14,215 nt of DNA from Acidimicrobiales bacterium (GTDB lineage Bacteria; Actinomycetota; Acidimicrobiia; Acidimicrobiales; Ilumatobacteraceae), in contig JAURNB010000058.1 in NCBI GenBank assembly GCA_030830415.1, forward strand, positions 1-14,215, given 5' to 3'. The notes under the pieces are model-generated. The model had not been told where the DNA came from. It searched no databases and worked only from the letters and a program-made list of their open reading frames with translations. Position 1 is the first letter of the stretch; each line of letters starts with the position of its first letter. Made by a program: the position numbers and the translations under genes. Positions 7,443 through 14,215 of this stretch are shown piece after piece.

Positions 7443-8488
7443 TGGCTGGTGTGTCGACGGCGACGAGCGTGTCGTTCGAAGGCCAGTTCAATGAGGCGGT
7501 CGATGAGGTCGCTGTAAGAGATTCCTGTTTGTTCCCACAACTTTGGGTACATCGAAATCGGTGTGAACCCGGGAATCGTGTTGACCTCGTTGCATAAGAA
7601 GCGTGAGGTTGATTCTTCAAAGAAGAAATCGACTCGGGCGAGGCCATCGCAGCGGAGTGCTTTGTAAATGTTGAGGGCTTTTTCGCGTACTTCTTGCGAT
7701 TGCTCTGCGGTTAACAGTGCTGGAATATGCAAAGTGGCACTGTTGTTGACGTATTTGTCTTTGTAGTCGTAGAACTCGCCAGCAGGAACAATTTCTCCGG
7801 GCACCGAGGCAATGGGTTCCATATTTCCCAGAACCGCAACTTCTATTTCTCTTCCGGCAATGAATTCTTCGCAGATTGCCCATTCGTCGTATTGAAAGGC
7901 CAGGTGCAGTGCGGTCATGAAATCTTCGCGACGAGCAACCTTGCTTACTCCTACCGAAGAACCCATGTTGGCAGGTTTGACGAAAATGGGGAAACCGAGT
8001 TGGTCGATGGCGGCATCAATATCGGCTGGTGAACATTCACCGTCACGCAGCGCAATGAAGGCAGGTTGTTCAATGTTGTGGTGCTGCAATATTTGTTTGC
8101 TCACCACTTTGTCCATACATACTGCGCTCGACAAAACGCCAGACCCTACGTAAGCGATATTGCCAAGTTCGAGCATGCCTTGCACGGTTCCATCTTCGCC
8201 GAGGGGTCCGTGGAGCAAAGGCAAAACAACGCATTGAGCAGAGAGCGACGTAATGGTTTGCAAATTCGTTGGCGTACCGGTGGTTGATAACCGACCTGTA
8301 GCTAACTCATCACTAGTGGGGCTAACGAGATTCCAATTGCCTGCTCGGCTAATACCAATCGTGGTGATGTCGTATTTCTCGGCATTGGCTGCCGCAATGA
8401 CATGAGCTGCTGTGACGCAACTGACGTCGTGCTCTGCGGACTCGCCACCAAAGAGAACAATAAGAGGAATGCGGGAAGAAGCGTTCAT
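7439..8488 (-). CDS. ddl: D-alanine--D-alanine ligase
   Basis: 349 residues, ATG 8488 with a strong purine-rich ribosome binding site (GGGGGAAG). Ddl joins two D-Ala with ATP in the cytoplasm to make the dipeptide that MurF uses. Visible signatures: LFGGESAEHDVS (12-23), HGPLGEDGTVQG (93-104), the ATP-grasp loop KPANMGSSVGVSK (171-183), EIEVAVLG (214-221), the omega-loop FYDYKDKY (239-246), RVDFFF (285-290) and NEVNTIPGFTPISMYP (300-315). The omega-loop Tyr is the kind found in D-Ala-D-Ala-forming enzymes, so no D-lactate (vancomycin-type) specificity is suggested. It is divergent from murF across 83 bp and convergent with tetR. Confidence 0.96.
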   Translation of the reverse strand: MNASSRIPLIVLFGGESAEHDVSCVTAAHVIAAANAEKYDITTIGISRAGNWNLVSPTSDELATGRLSTTGTPTNLQTITSLSAQCVVLPLLHGPLGEDGTVQGMLELGNIAYVGSGVLSSAVCMDKVVSKQILQHHNIEQPAFIALRDGECSPADIDAAIDQLGFPIFVKPANMGSSVGVSKVARREDFMTALHLAFQYDEWAICEEFIAGREIEVAVLGNMEPIASVPGEIVPAGEFYDYKDKYVNNSATLHIPALLTAEQSQEVREKALNIYKALRCDGLARVDFFFEESTSRFLCNEVNTIPGFTPISMYPKLWEQTGISYSDLIDRLIELAFERHARRRRHTSH

Positions 8489-8498
8489 ATTTCTTCCC

Positions 8499-8551
8499 CC
8501 GACGGTACACGTGTGGCGAGACTTTTATCGCACTCACGACTTCCGACGGTA
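8499..8551. repeat. Pair of 9-bp direct repeats (CCGACGGTA) in the ddl/murF intergenic region
   Basis: CCGACGGTA occurs at 8499-8507 and 8543-8551, starts 44 bp apart, both inside the 83-bp region between the divergent ddl and murF starts. An ACACGTGT palindrome (8507-8514) touches the first copy. Such a pair could bind a regulator shared by the two genes, but two 9-mers could also be chance. Confidence 0.35.
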
Positions 8552-8559
8552 GGGAGCAG

Positions 8560-8571
8560 TATCTTTGGGGC
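8560..8571 (+). promoter_or_regulatory. Candidate murF -10 box for a leaderless transcript
   Basis: TATCTT (8560-8565) is followed by six bases and the murF ATG at 8572, so a normal start site 6-7 nt after the -10 would fall on the ATG. No good -35 is seen; ACGACT at 8536-8541 is the best available. The 15 bases through the ATG match those before the LLM oxidoreductase at 14 positions. Confidence 0.45.
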
Positions 8572-9900
8572 ATGCGCATTCCTCTCGCTGAAGTTGCAGG
8601 CGTTTTGCATGCATCTGTCGTGGGCGAGGTAGAAAGTGGTCTGGTGGCCGACGGGGTGTCGTATGACTCTCGACAAGTACTGCCAGGAAATCTCTTTGTC
8701 GCCATCGTTGCACAGCGTGATGGTCACGATTTCGTACTCGATGCGGTTCAATCGGGTGCTGCTGCAGTTTTGGTGTCACGAGAAGTATTGGGATGTTCCA
8801 TTCCTCAACTCGTTGTGGCCGATACGTCAGTTGCGCTGACCGCACTGGGAAAATGGGCACGTGGACACGTGAAGTCAACTGTAGAAAATCGTGTTGTAGG
8901 TATTACTGGTTCGGTGGGTAAAACATCAACCAAAGATTTCATCGCAGCAGTTTTACGTTCTCAGTTTGCGGTCGGTGCAAGTGAGAAATCACTCAACAAC
9001 GATCAGGGCGTACCCGTTACTTTGCTGAACGCACCAGATGCGGTTCGCGCACTAGTTGTGGAAATGGGAATGCGTGGCTTTGGGGAGATTGCACGGCTTG
9101 CAGAACTGGTCGAGCCTCATATTGGAGTCATCACTGCAGTGGGTGAATCGCACAGCGAGCGCGTGGGTGGCGTAGATGGTGTGGCGCGGGCCAAGGCAGA
9201 ACTGGTTGAGTCGTTGCCTACAGATGGTTTTGCTGTGCTGAATGCCGACGATGCTCGTGTTGTGGCGATGCGCAGCAAAGCCAGTGCCAAAGCACTCACT
9301 TATGGAATTGCAGCAGATGCCGATGTGCGCATTTCCGACCTCGTGTTAAACGGCGAAGGCTGTGCTTCGTTTCGCATCACTTCGCAGTGGGGAAATGGAA
9401 GTTGCACGCTCGCGGTGCCGGGCAAACACATGGCAAGTAATGCTGCAGCGGCTGTGTTGGTAGGGGCGTTATGTGGGGTTTCTGTTGCCGATGCGCTGCG
9501 AGCAGTTGAGCACACAGAGATGTCGCCCATGAGAATGCAGGTACATGCGCTTGCAAATGGCGTCTTGCTCGACGATTCATATAACGCAAGCCCCACATCG
9601 ATGGCAGCGGCATTGCATACCTTGGCAAGCATGACGGCCGATCATCGTGTTGCAGTGCTTGGCGTGATGGCAGAAATCTCCGATGCAGAAATGCAGCACA
9701 AGAACATTGCTCAATTAGCGCAAGATCTTGGTATTGAAGTCATTGCATTCCAAACAGACCTGTATGGCTTGGCAAGCTGCAATACGTATGAAGAGGTGCA
9801 TGCACTCTTGCAAAAGCGTTCTGCAAAAACTGCAATTCTTCTCAAGGGTTCACGTGTTGCGGGCCTCGACGCCGTCACGGGGTTACTGCTGGGAAGCTGA
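8572..9900 (+). CDS. murF: UDP-N-acetylmuramoyl-tripeptide--D-alanyl-D-alanine ligase
   Basis: 442 residues from ATG 8572. MurF adds D-Ala-D-Ala to the UDP-MurNAc-tripeptide with ATP, the last cytoplasmic step of peptidoglycan precursor synthesis. Seen: the N-terminal YDSRQVLPGNLFVAI region (31-45), the Mur-ligase P-loop ITGSVGKTSTK (111-121), KSLNNDQGVPVTLL (139-152), VVEMGMRGFGEI (162-173), GESHSERVGG (191-200), the C-terminal DDSYNASPTSM (334-344), AVLGVMAEI (361-369) and LLKGSR (423-428). Length is normal for the family. ddl, which supplies its substrate, is divergent from it; the usual mur/fts cluster neighbours are not in this window. The end overlaps the convergent MFS gene by 18 bp. 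Confidence 0.95.
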   Translation: MRIPLAEVAGVLHASVVGEVESGLVADGVSYDSRQVLPGNLFVAIVAQRDGHDFVLDAVQSGAAAVLVSREVLGCSIPQLVVADTSVALTALGKWARGHVKSTVENRVVGITGSVGKTSTKDFIAAVLRSQFAVGASEKSLNNDQGVPVTLLNAPDAVRALVVEMGMRGFGEIARLAELVEPHIGVITAVGESHSERVGGVDGVARAKAELVESLPTDGFAVLNADDARVVAMRSKASAKALTYGIAADADVRISDLVLNGEGCASFRITSQWGNGSCTLAVPGKHMASNAAAAVLVGALCGVSVADALRAVEHTEMSPMRMQVHALANGVLLDDSYNASPTSMAAALHTLASMTADHRVAVLGVMAEISDAEMQHKNIAQLAQDLGIEVIAFQTDLYGLASCNTYEEVHALLQKRSAKTAILLKGSRVAGLDAVTGLLLGS

Positions 9901-11160
9901 TTCCTTACGCGTGTCGACCAATTGAATATTGCACCACCATGCAAGTAAGAGTGCCCATATTGCGCCGCCGATGAGAACCCAACGTGCGCCGAAGTGGTCG
10001 ATGACGGGGCCAAACACAAGGTTGCCAAGGGGTACCGTTCCGCCAAAGGCCATAAACCACAGTGCCATCACGCGGCCTCGTTCGTTAGGGGCGAGGCGCG
10101 ACTGCAAAATAGTCATCATCGATGTGGTGGTGCCAAAGTAGGCAATACCTAAAAAGAAGCCAACGATGAAGGCTTGAATTGGTGTGCGTGCAATGGCGAA
10201 GAAAAACAAACACACGGCAAATGATGCAAACCCGTATTGAATAATTCTTCGCTTGTCGGCCTTTACAAAAATGGTTCCTATAGCGAGTCCGCCTAAAGCA
10301 GCACCCAAGCCCCAAGTTGCGTAGAGCCATTTGTAAACAGGAGCCCCTTCGTCGATGCCGAAGTTGAGTGATGCAACAGCGGGGAAGAGGCCTACGTACG
10401 GCAATGAGAAAAATGAAAAAGTGGCCAGTGAAATGAGGAGGCGATTAATTTCTGTTCGCTCACGGGCAATCTTTAAACCAGCAGTGAACTGGCGCCAACC
10501 AGGTTCGGAAGCAATTTTTTGAAGAACAGGTAATTGCACTCTCATTAATGCGCCTATCACGAAAAGATAGGTGACTGCATTCATGAGGAAGAATTGCGAT
10601 GTCGTGACTCCCCAGGCAGATAACACGGCAACGATGATGGGGCCAATGACGCGTGATCCGTTAATGAGTGTTGAATTCAATGCAATGGCGCCAGACAAGT
10701 CTTGCGGCGGTACAAGCGTAGGAAGCGATGCCGACCAAGCGGGAGCATTTAAGGCATTGCCTACACCAACACCGAATTGCATGAGGAATAGCAACCAAAT
10801 TGCCGCGTCGCTCGCCGCAAGCGGAAACAACATGAGTGAGAAAAACAACTGCACTGTTTGTGTGACAATGAGCCATTTGCGGCGATCGAACTTGTCGGCA
10901 ATAACGCCTGCGGGAATCGAAAGAATGAGAAGAGGGCCAAGTTGGGCAAAAATCAGCAACCCCACCAGCGAAGCTTTTCCTGTGCGGTGATAGATGTATG
11001 CAGGAAGCACCACATTCTGCATCCACGTACCGATGTTCGACAGGAATGCTCCTGTGAACATCAGGCGAAAACGTGGAGAAGCTAAGGCTGCTCGGGCGCT
11101 TCCTGGAGTGTGTGAATGAGGCTGAAAGTCGTCAAACGGGTTTGTTGCAGTATCGGTCAT
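9883..11160 (-). CDS. MFS transporter, MFS_3 (enterobactin exporter EntS-like) type
   Basis: 425 residues, ATG 11160, 17 bp after the oxidoreductase stop. It has many hydrophobic segments, about 12 membrane helices expected. The GVIADKFDRRK loop (85-95) after helix 2 is the MFS motif A equivalent. RLAPNERGRVMALWFMAFGG (355-374) and the preceding TSMMTILQ helix are typical of the MFS_3/transmembrane-effector branch, which contains EntS-like and macrolide-type exporters. Proton-driven export of a small molecule from the cytoplasm is the usual role. As the last gene of a P450/oxidoreductase run it may export their product or substrate (inference). The substrate cannot be predicted. Confidence 0.88.
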   Translation of the reverse strand: MTDTATNPFDDFQPHSHTPGSARAALASPRFRLMFTGAFLSNIGTWMQNVVLPAYIYHRTGKASLVGLLIFAQLGPLLILSIPAGVIADKFDRRKWLIVTQTVQLFFSLMLFPLAASDAAIWLLFLMQFGVGVGNALNAPAWSASLPTLVPPQDLSGAIALNSTLINGSRVIGPIIVAVLSAWGVTTSQFFLMNAVTYLFVIGALMRVQLPVLQKIASEPGWRQFTAGLKIARERTEINRLLISLATFSFFSLPYVGLFPAVASLNFGIDEGAPVYKWLYATWGLGAALGGLAIGTIFVKADKRRIIQYGFASFAVCLFFFAIARTPIQAFIVGFFLGIAYFGTTTSMMTILQSRLAPNERGRVMALWFMAFGGTVPLGNLVFGPVIDHFGARWVLIGGAIWALLLAWWCNIQLVDTRKESASQQ

Positions 11161-11177
11161 GTGGGCATGTGCCAGCG

Positions 11178-12233
11178 TTAGCCGGCTACAAGTTCTGCAT
11201 AAGTTTCCAGCACCTGTGGCGGACCGCTAATGAGAAATGTGGTGATGCATGTTTCGCGCCACTTCGCCATTTCGTCTTTGATCTTTGCCATGGGTCCAAC
11301 GAGTGCTACGTCTTCCACCATTGCTAATGGAATTGATGCCGCAGCTTCTTCTTTCTTACCTGCGAGGTAGAGATCTTGAACTTTCAGTGCAACATCTTCG
11401 TAGCCCATGCGAGCAAACACTTCAAAGTGGAAGTTGGCACCGCGAGCACCCATGCCACCGGCATAGAGGGCAAGAAATGGGCGCACGAAGTTTGCGCACG
11501 CTTCAACGTCGTCACCAGGAATAATCATGACGCCAGAGGCAACTTCAAATCGATCTGACTTATTCGCTTCGCCGCTTTTTGCAAAACCTTCATTGAGGCA
11601 CTTGCGATAGAAGGCATCTTCTTTCGGTGAGAAGAAAAGGGGAAGCCATCCGTCGCAAATTTCGCCTGCGAGCGCAACGTTCTTTGGGCCTTCTGCACCA
11701 AGGAAAATAGGAATGTCTTTGCGCAGAGGATGCACTGTGCTCTTCAGTGGTTTTCCAAGGCCCGAGCCACCGCGTAATGGGATGTCGTAAAAATCGCCGT
11801 GATGATCGATGGGCTTGTCACGCTTCAAAATGCTGCGCACTACCTCAACGTATTCACGTGTGCGAGCAAGCGGCTTGGGGTACGGCTGGCCGTACCAACC
11901 TTCCACCACTTGTGGGCCAGAGGCGCCAAGACCAAGAATGAAACGACCATTGCTGAGATGGTCGATGGTCATCGCTGCCATTGCGGTAGCTGAAGGAGTA
12001 CGTGCACTCATTTGGATGATGCCGGTTCCGAGTCGGACGTTTTGTGTTTGTGCGCCCCACCATGCAAGAGGAGTAAGCGCGTCACTTCCGTATGCCTCTG
12101 CGGTCCAGACACTGTCGAAACCTAAACGGTCGGCTTCTTTGATTCCTTCAAGAGCGCCATGCGGTGGTCCGCTACCCCAGTAGCCAGTGTTGTACCCGAG
12201 TTTGATTTCTTTAGATGCTGAGCTATTCCCCAT
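11178..12233 (-). CDS. LLM-class F420-dependent oxidoreductase
   Basis: 351 residues from ATG 12233. The luciferase-like TIM barrel is evident: KLGYNTGYWG (11-20), ADRLGFDSVWTAEAYGSDALTPLAWWGA with long matches to the Rv3520c-like group (34-61), VRLGTGIIQMSARTP (66-80), LSNGRFILGLGASGPQVVEGWYG (93-115), TREYVEVVRSIL (125-136) and IFLGAEGPKNVALAGEICDGWLP (176-198). Members use deazaflavin F420 to oxidise or reduce small molecules; the substrate is unpredictable. The frame stays open to a TTG at 12275, but that 14-residue extension has no similarity to the family and the domain begins just after ATG 12233. It follows the P450 by 60 bp and precedes the MFS gene by 17 bp. A -10-like box 6 nt before the ATG suggests an additional promoter of its own. 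Confidence 0.9.
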   Translation of the reverse strand: MGNSSASKEIKLGYNTGYWGSGPPHGALEGIKEADRLGFDSVWTAEAYGSDALTPLAWWGAQTQNVRLGTGIIQMSARTPSATAMAAMTIDHLSNGRFILGLGASGPQVVEGWYGQPYPKPLARTREYVEVVRSILKRDKPIDHHGDFYDIPLRGGSGLGKPLKSTVHPLRKDIPIFLGAEGPKNVALAGEICDGWLPLFFSPKEDAFYRKCLNEGFAKSGEANKSDRFEVASGVMIIPGDDVEACANFVRPFLALYAGGMGARGANFHFEVFARMGYEDVALKVQDLYLAGKKEEAAASIPLAMVEDVALVGPMAKIKDEMAKWRETCITTFLISGPPQVLETYAELVAG

Positions 12234-12245
12234 GCCACAAAGATA
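12234..12245 (-). promoter_or_regulatory. Candidate -10 box directly upstream of the F420 oxidoreductase
   Basis: On the minus strand TATCTT (12245-12240) is followed by TGTGGC and the ATG at 12233, nearly the same as upstream of murF. This fits a leaderless transcript starting at the ATG. No convincing -35 is visible; a GTGGC/GCCAC hairpin (12247-12261) lies immediately upstream. Confidence 0.4.
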
Positions 12246-12293
12246 CGTGGCGAGAAGCCACCAGCCCCGACTCAAGTGAACAGATTGAGAAAA

Positions 12294-13529
12294 TCAGGAG
12301 CGAGGCGTTGGGGTAAATGTCACAGGAAGTGAATCTGGCCCATAAATTCCTGCAGTTGCGACCTTGTAGCGCGCAGGGCCAGCGAGTTCGAGATGTGGCA
12401 TTCGCGCGGCAATGAGCGGAAGGGCTTCTTGGAGTTCAGCTCGAGCAAGAGATGCTCCGAGGCAGTAGTGGATACCTGAACCGAAGGTGAGTTGTGGCGA
12501 ATGCGATTCGGTGCGGTGAAGGAGGAGTTGTTCTGGGTCGTGAAAAACGTCGCCGTCAAAGTTGCCCGTAGCGAGGCTGGGGAAAATAAGTGTTCCTTGT
12601 GGGAAGAGAATGTCTTTGTACTCAATGTCTTGTGAAGCAAAGCGCCCAGTTGCTCGCACTGCACCGTTGATGCGCATCACTTCTTCAATGAGACGTTGTG
12701 CATGCTCGGGTTGTTCGGCGATGAGACTCCACTCGTTTGGGTGATTGGCAAGAAGTGCAACTGCCAAGCCAAGTTGATTGCGCGTGGTGTCGGTGCCACC
12801 AATGATGACTGCTTCAACCATCATCACGAGTTCATCGTTTGACAATTTGTCGCCTTGTTCTTCGGCGCTGATGAGGCTAGAGAGCAGATCATCTTGGGGA
12901 GACTTGCGACGTGCAGCAATGAGTTCACGCGTATAGGCATCGAGTTCATCTTGAGCCGCCATGATGAGGGGAAGATCGTTTTTGAAGTTGCTGTCGAAGA
13001 TGCGCAAAATATCGCTTGCCCAGCGGCTAAAGAGTTCCCAATCAGATCGTGGTGCGCCTAATAACTCGCAGATGATGGGAATGGGGTAGGGGTTGCAAAT
13101 ATCGAGAGCGAAGTCGGAGGTGCCAGATTCAGTGACGTTGTTCAAGAGGTCTGTCATGACCTCGCGCATAAAGGGCCGCAAGGCATCGGCGTTGCGAGGT
13201 GAAAAAGCAGGAGCAACCAAGCGTCGTAACCGCACGTGGGTGTCGCCTTCAGCAGAAAGAATAGATTCGCGTCGCCGGGCACGGAATTCTGGGGTGACAT
13301 CGGGGTTTAAATCGACAATGAGGCCAACTGCGCTGTGCCAGCGTTTGTCGCGCAGCATGGCAACCACATCTTCATACTTGAGAATGGTGTAGCCAATTTC
13401 GCCCTTGGCAATCCAGGTTGATTGCGCAAGATTCCGTAATTCTTGGAGTTGTTCGGTGCGGTCTGTTTGAGAGCGTAAGGCACGCGGTAATACCGAGGGC
13501 AGATCAACTAAATCAACGCGCGTTGCCAT
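12294..13529 (-). CDS. Cytochrome P450
   Basis: 411 residues from ATG 13529. Signatures in order: the C-helix region GDTHVRLRRLVAPAFSPR (about 95-112), the oxygen-binding I-helix GGTDTT (244-249), the E-x-x-R pair (Glu283 to Arg286), and the heme loop FGSGIHYCLGASLARAE (349-365) with heme-ligand Cys356. This is a soluble bacterial class I P450, needing a ferredoxin and reductase not present in this window, that monooxygenates a small hydrophobic compound. The ANRDP block before the heme loop reads GNFDGDVFHDP, a variant. The frame stays open upstream to 13646, but the 39 extra residues are unlike a P450 and overlap the divergent gene, so the start is placed at MATRVDLVD. It begins an apparent operon with the F420 oxidoreductase and MFS gene. 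Confidence 0.93.
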   Translation of the reverse strand: MATRVDLVDLPSVLPRALRSQTDRTEQLQELRNLAQSTWIAKGEIGYTILKYEDVVAMLRDKRWHSAVGLIVDLNPDVTPEFRARRRESILSAEGDTHVRLRRLVAPAFSPRNADALRPFMREVMTDLLNNVTESGTSDFALDICNPYPIPIICELLGAPRSDWELFSRWASDILRIFDSNFKNDLPLIMAAQDELDAYTRELIAARRKSPQDDLLSSLISAEEQGDKLSNDELVMMVEAVIIGGTDTTRNQLGLAVALLANHPNEWSLIAEQPEHAQRLIEEVMRINGAVRATGRFASQDIEYKDILFPQGTLIFPSLATGNFDGDVFHDPEQLLLHRTESHSPQLTFGSGIHYCLGASLARAELQEALPLIAARMPHLELAGPARYKVATAGIYGPDSLPVTFTPTPRS

Positions 13530-13563
13530 TGCGACACAGTACTGTGCCAATGCCGAAATGCAA
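13530..13563 (-). promoter_or_regulatory. Candidate P450 promoter (leaderless)
   Basis: On the minus strand TTGCAT (13563-13558), a 16-bp spacer and TACTGT (13541-13536) form a plausible -35/-10 pair. The -10 ends six bases before the P450 ATG, so transcription would begin at or next to the start codon. No ribosome binding site is present, in line with this. The -10 lies inside the 12-bp palindrome. Confidence 0.45.
13535..13546. promoter_or_regulatory. Perfect 12-bp palindrome between P450 and aldehyde dehydrogenase, candidate operator
   Basis: CACAGTACTGTG is its own reverse complement, and one further G/C pair matches across a mismatch. It is located between the divergent P450 (start 13529) and aldehyde dehydrogenase (start 13574 or 13583) and covers the proposed P450 -10. 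A regulator bound here could control both directions. No regulator gene is next to it in this window. Confidence 0.5.
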
Positions 13564-13573
13564 ATATGCCAAG
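13562..13573 (+). promoter_or_regulatory. Weak candidate -10 box for the aldehyde dehydrogenase
   Basis: AAATAT (13562-13567) is six bases from an ATG at 13574, three codons before and in frame with the more family-like ATG at 13583. The match to a -10 is poor; it is listed because the spacing repeats that seen at three other genes here. Confidence 0.25.
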
Positions 13574-13582
13574 ATGAGGCAC

Positions 13583-14215
13583 ATGAAGACATTCCGCAAC
13601 TTTGTGAACGGTTCATTTGTCGATGCCAAGAGTGGCGAAACCACAAATGTTATTAACCCAGCAACCGGCCAGGTGTACGCCCAAGCAGTGCTCTCGCGTG
13701 AAGCCGATGTTGACCTTGCAATGCGGGCTGCTGAGCAAGGTGCGGAGTTATGGCGAGACGCCACGCCTGCAGAGCGTTCGTTGGCGTTATACCGCATGGC
13801 CGATGCGGTGGAGTCGCGTGCTGAAGAACTCATTGCGCTAGAAGTAGAGAACACGGGTAAGCCCATCGCGATAACACGCAGTGAAGAAATTCCCCCGATG
13901 GTGGATCAGATGAGGTTCTTCGCGGGAGCCGCACGAAATTTAGAGGGAAAGAGTGCGGGCGAATACATGCGGGGAATGACATCGTTCATTCGGCGTGAAC
14001 CTGTAGGTGTATGTGCACAAGTTGCGCCATGGAATTACCCCATGATGATGGCCGTATGGAAATTTGCGCCTGCGTTGGCAGCAGGAAACTCCATCGTATT
14101 GAAGCCGTCCGATACCACGCCAGCAACAACAACACTGCTGGCAGAAATTGCGGCAGAGTTTTTTCCACCTGGTGTCTTCAACGTTATTTGTGGCGACCGC
14201 GATACGGGTCGTGCC
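13583..14215 (+). CDS. NAD-dependent aldehyde dehydrogenase, aminobutyraldehyde dehydrogenase-like, 3' end beyond the window
   Basis: 211 codons visible, running off the right edge. The N-terminus FRNFVNGSFVDAKSG, NPATGQVYAQA (25-35) and the cofactor-binding part VAPWNYPMMMAVWKFAPALA (147-166, with oxyanion Asn151) and LKPSDTTP (173-180, Lys174) are standard ALDH superfamily. EEIPPMVDQMRFFAGAARNL and SAGEYMRGMTSFIRREPVGV closely follow the pattern I recall for gamma-aminobutyraldehyde dehydrogenase (PatD/YdcW), so oxidation of an amino-aldehyde from polyamine breakdown to the acid is likely. Betaine-aldehyde-type substrates remain possible. Catalytic Glu and Cys are outside the window. In-frame ATGs occur at 13574 and 13583; I use 13583. 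It is divergent from the P450. Confidence 0.9.
   Translation, partial: MKTFRNFVNGSFVDAKSGETTNVINPATGQVYAQAVLSREADVDLAMRAAEQGAELWRDATPAERSLALYRMADAVESRAEELIALEVENTGKPIAITRSEEIPPMVDQMRFFAGAARNLEGKSAGEYMRGMTSFIRREPVGVCAQVAPWNYPMMMAVWKFAPALAAGNSIVLKPSDTTPATTTLLAEIAAEFFPPGVFNVICGDRDTGRA

Noticed and set aside
7439..8488. Ddl as a D-Ala-D-Lac (vancomycin resistance-type) ligase
   Set aside because: The omega-loop carries the FYDYKDKY form typical of D-Ala-D-Ala enzymes and no vanH/vanX neighbours are present.
12247..12261. GTGGC-GAGAA-GCCAC hairpin as a terminator after the P450 gene
   Set aside because: Only a 5-bp stem with no T-run on the minus strand.
12234..12275. TTG start adding 14 residues to the F420 oxidoreductase
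   Set aside because: No family similarity in the extension; the barrel starts right after ATG 12233, and a -10-like box lies inside the extension.
13530..13646. N-terminal extension of the P450 frame up to 13646
   Set aside because: The 39 residues are Cys/Ser/His-rich and unlike any P450 N-terminus, overlap the start of the divergent aldehyde dehydrogenase, and the typical start MATRVD is at 13529.
1..14215. tRNA, rRNA, CRISPR array, IS element or prophage
   Set aside because: No tandem spaced repeats, terminal repeats, transposase/integrase motifs or RNA-gene-like stretches were seen, and nearly all bases are accounted for by genes.

Overview
The window looks like part of a free-living actinobacterial chromosome. 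By eye the base composition is moderate, about the low-to-mid 50s % GC (not counted). The clues are an F420-dependent LLM-class oxidoreductase, a class I bacterial P450, an actinobacterial-type PAP2 membrane protein, a fatty acyl-CoA reductase/HAD fusion, and frequent starts without a Shine-Dalgarno sequence. An Acidimicrobiia/Ilumatobacter-like host is my guess and is not proven by the sequence. There is no rRNA, tRNA, CRISPR array, IS element or prophage, and coding density is very high, with no gene-free stretch over 300 bases.

Left half (1-6771, minus strand): a tightly packed five-gene run. Transcribed right to left it encodes a fatty acyl-CoA reductase fused to a HAD-IB domain, a zinc-type medium-chain alcohol dehydrogenase, a LarA-like (lactate racemase/DUF2088) protein, a PlsC-type acyltransferase, and a PAP2/inositolphosphotransferase-like membrane protein that runs off the left edge. 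Junctions are a 4-bp overlap, a 1-bp overlap, and gaps of 12 and 24 bp. A divergent TetR regulator follows (6834-7442). The 62 bp between the two start codons hold a perfect 9-2-9 inverted repeat, the obvious candidate operator. The set reads as an uncharacterised, locally regulated lipid-modification pathway and is the most interesting part of the window.

Middle (7439-9900): the divergent cell-wall genes ddl (minus) and murF (plus). Both end in short convergent overlaps with their neighbours, 4 bp with tetR and 18 bp with the MFS gene. They make D-Ala-D-Ala and join it to the UDP-MurNAc-tripeptide.

Right part (9883-14215): a minus-strand trio of P450, F420-dependent oxidoreductase and MFS exporter. 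A divergent aldehyde dehydrogenase resembling aminobutyraldehyde dehydrogenase runs off the right edge. A perfect 12-bp palindrome lies between the P450 and aldehyde dehydrogenase starts.

Several genes (murF, the LLM gene, P450, perhaps the aldehyde dehydrogenase) have a TANNNT box ending exactly 6 nt before the ATG, which suggests leaderless transcripts.
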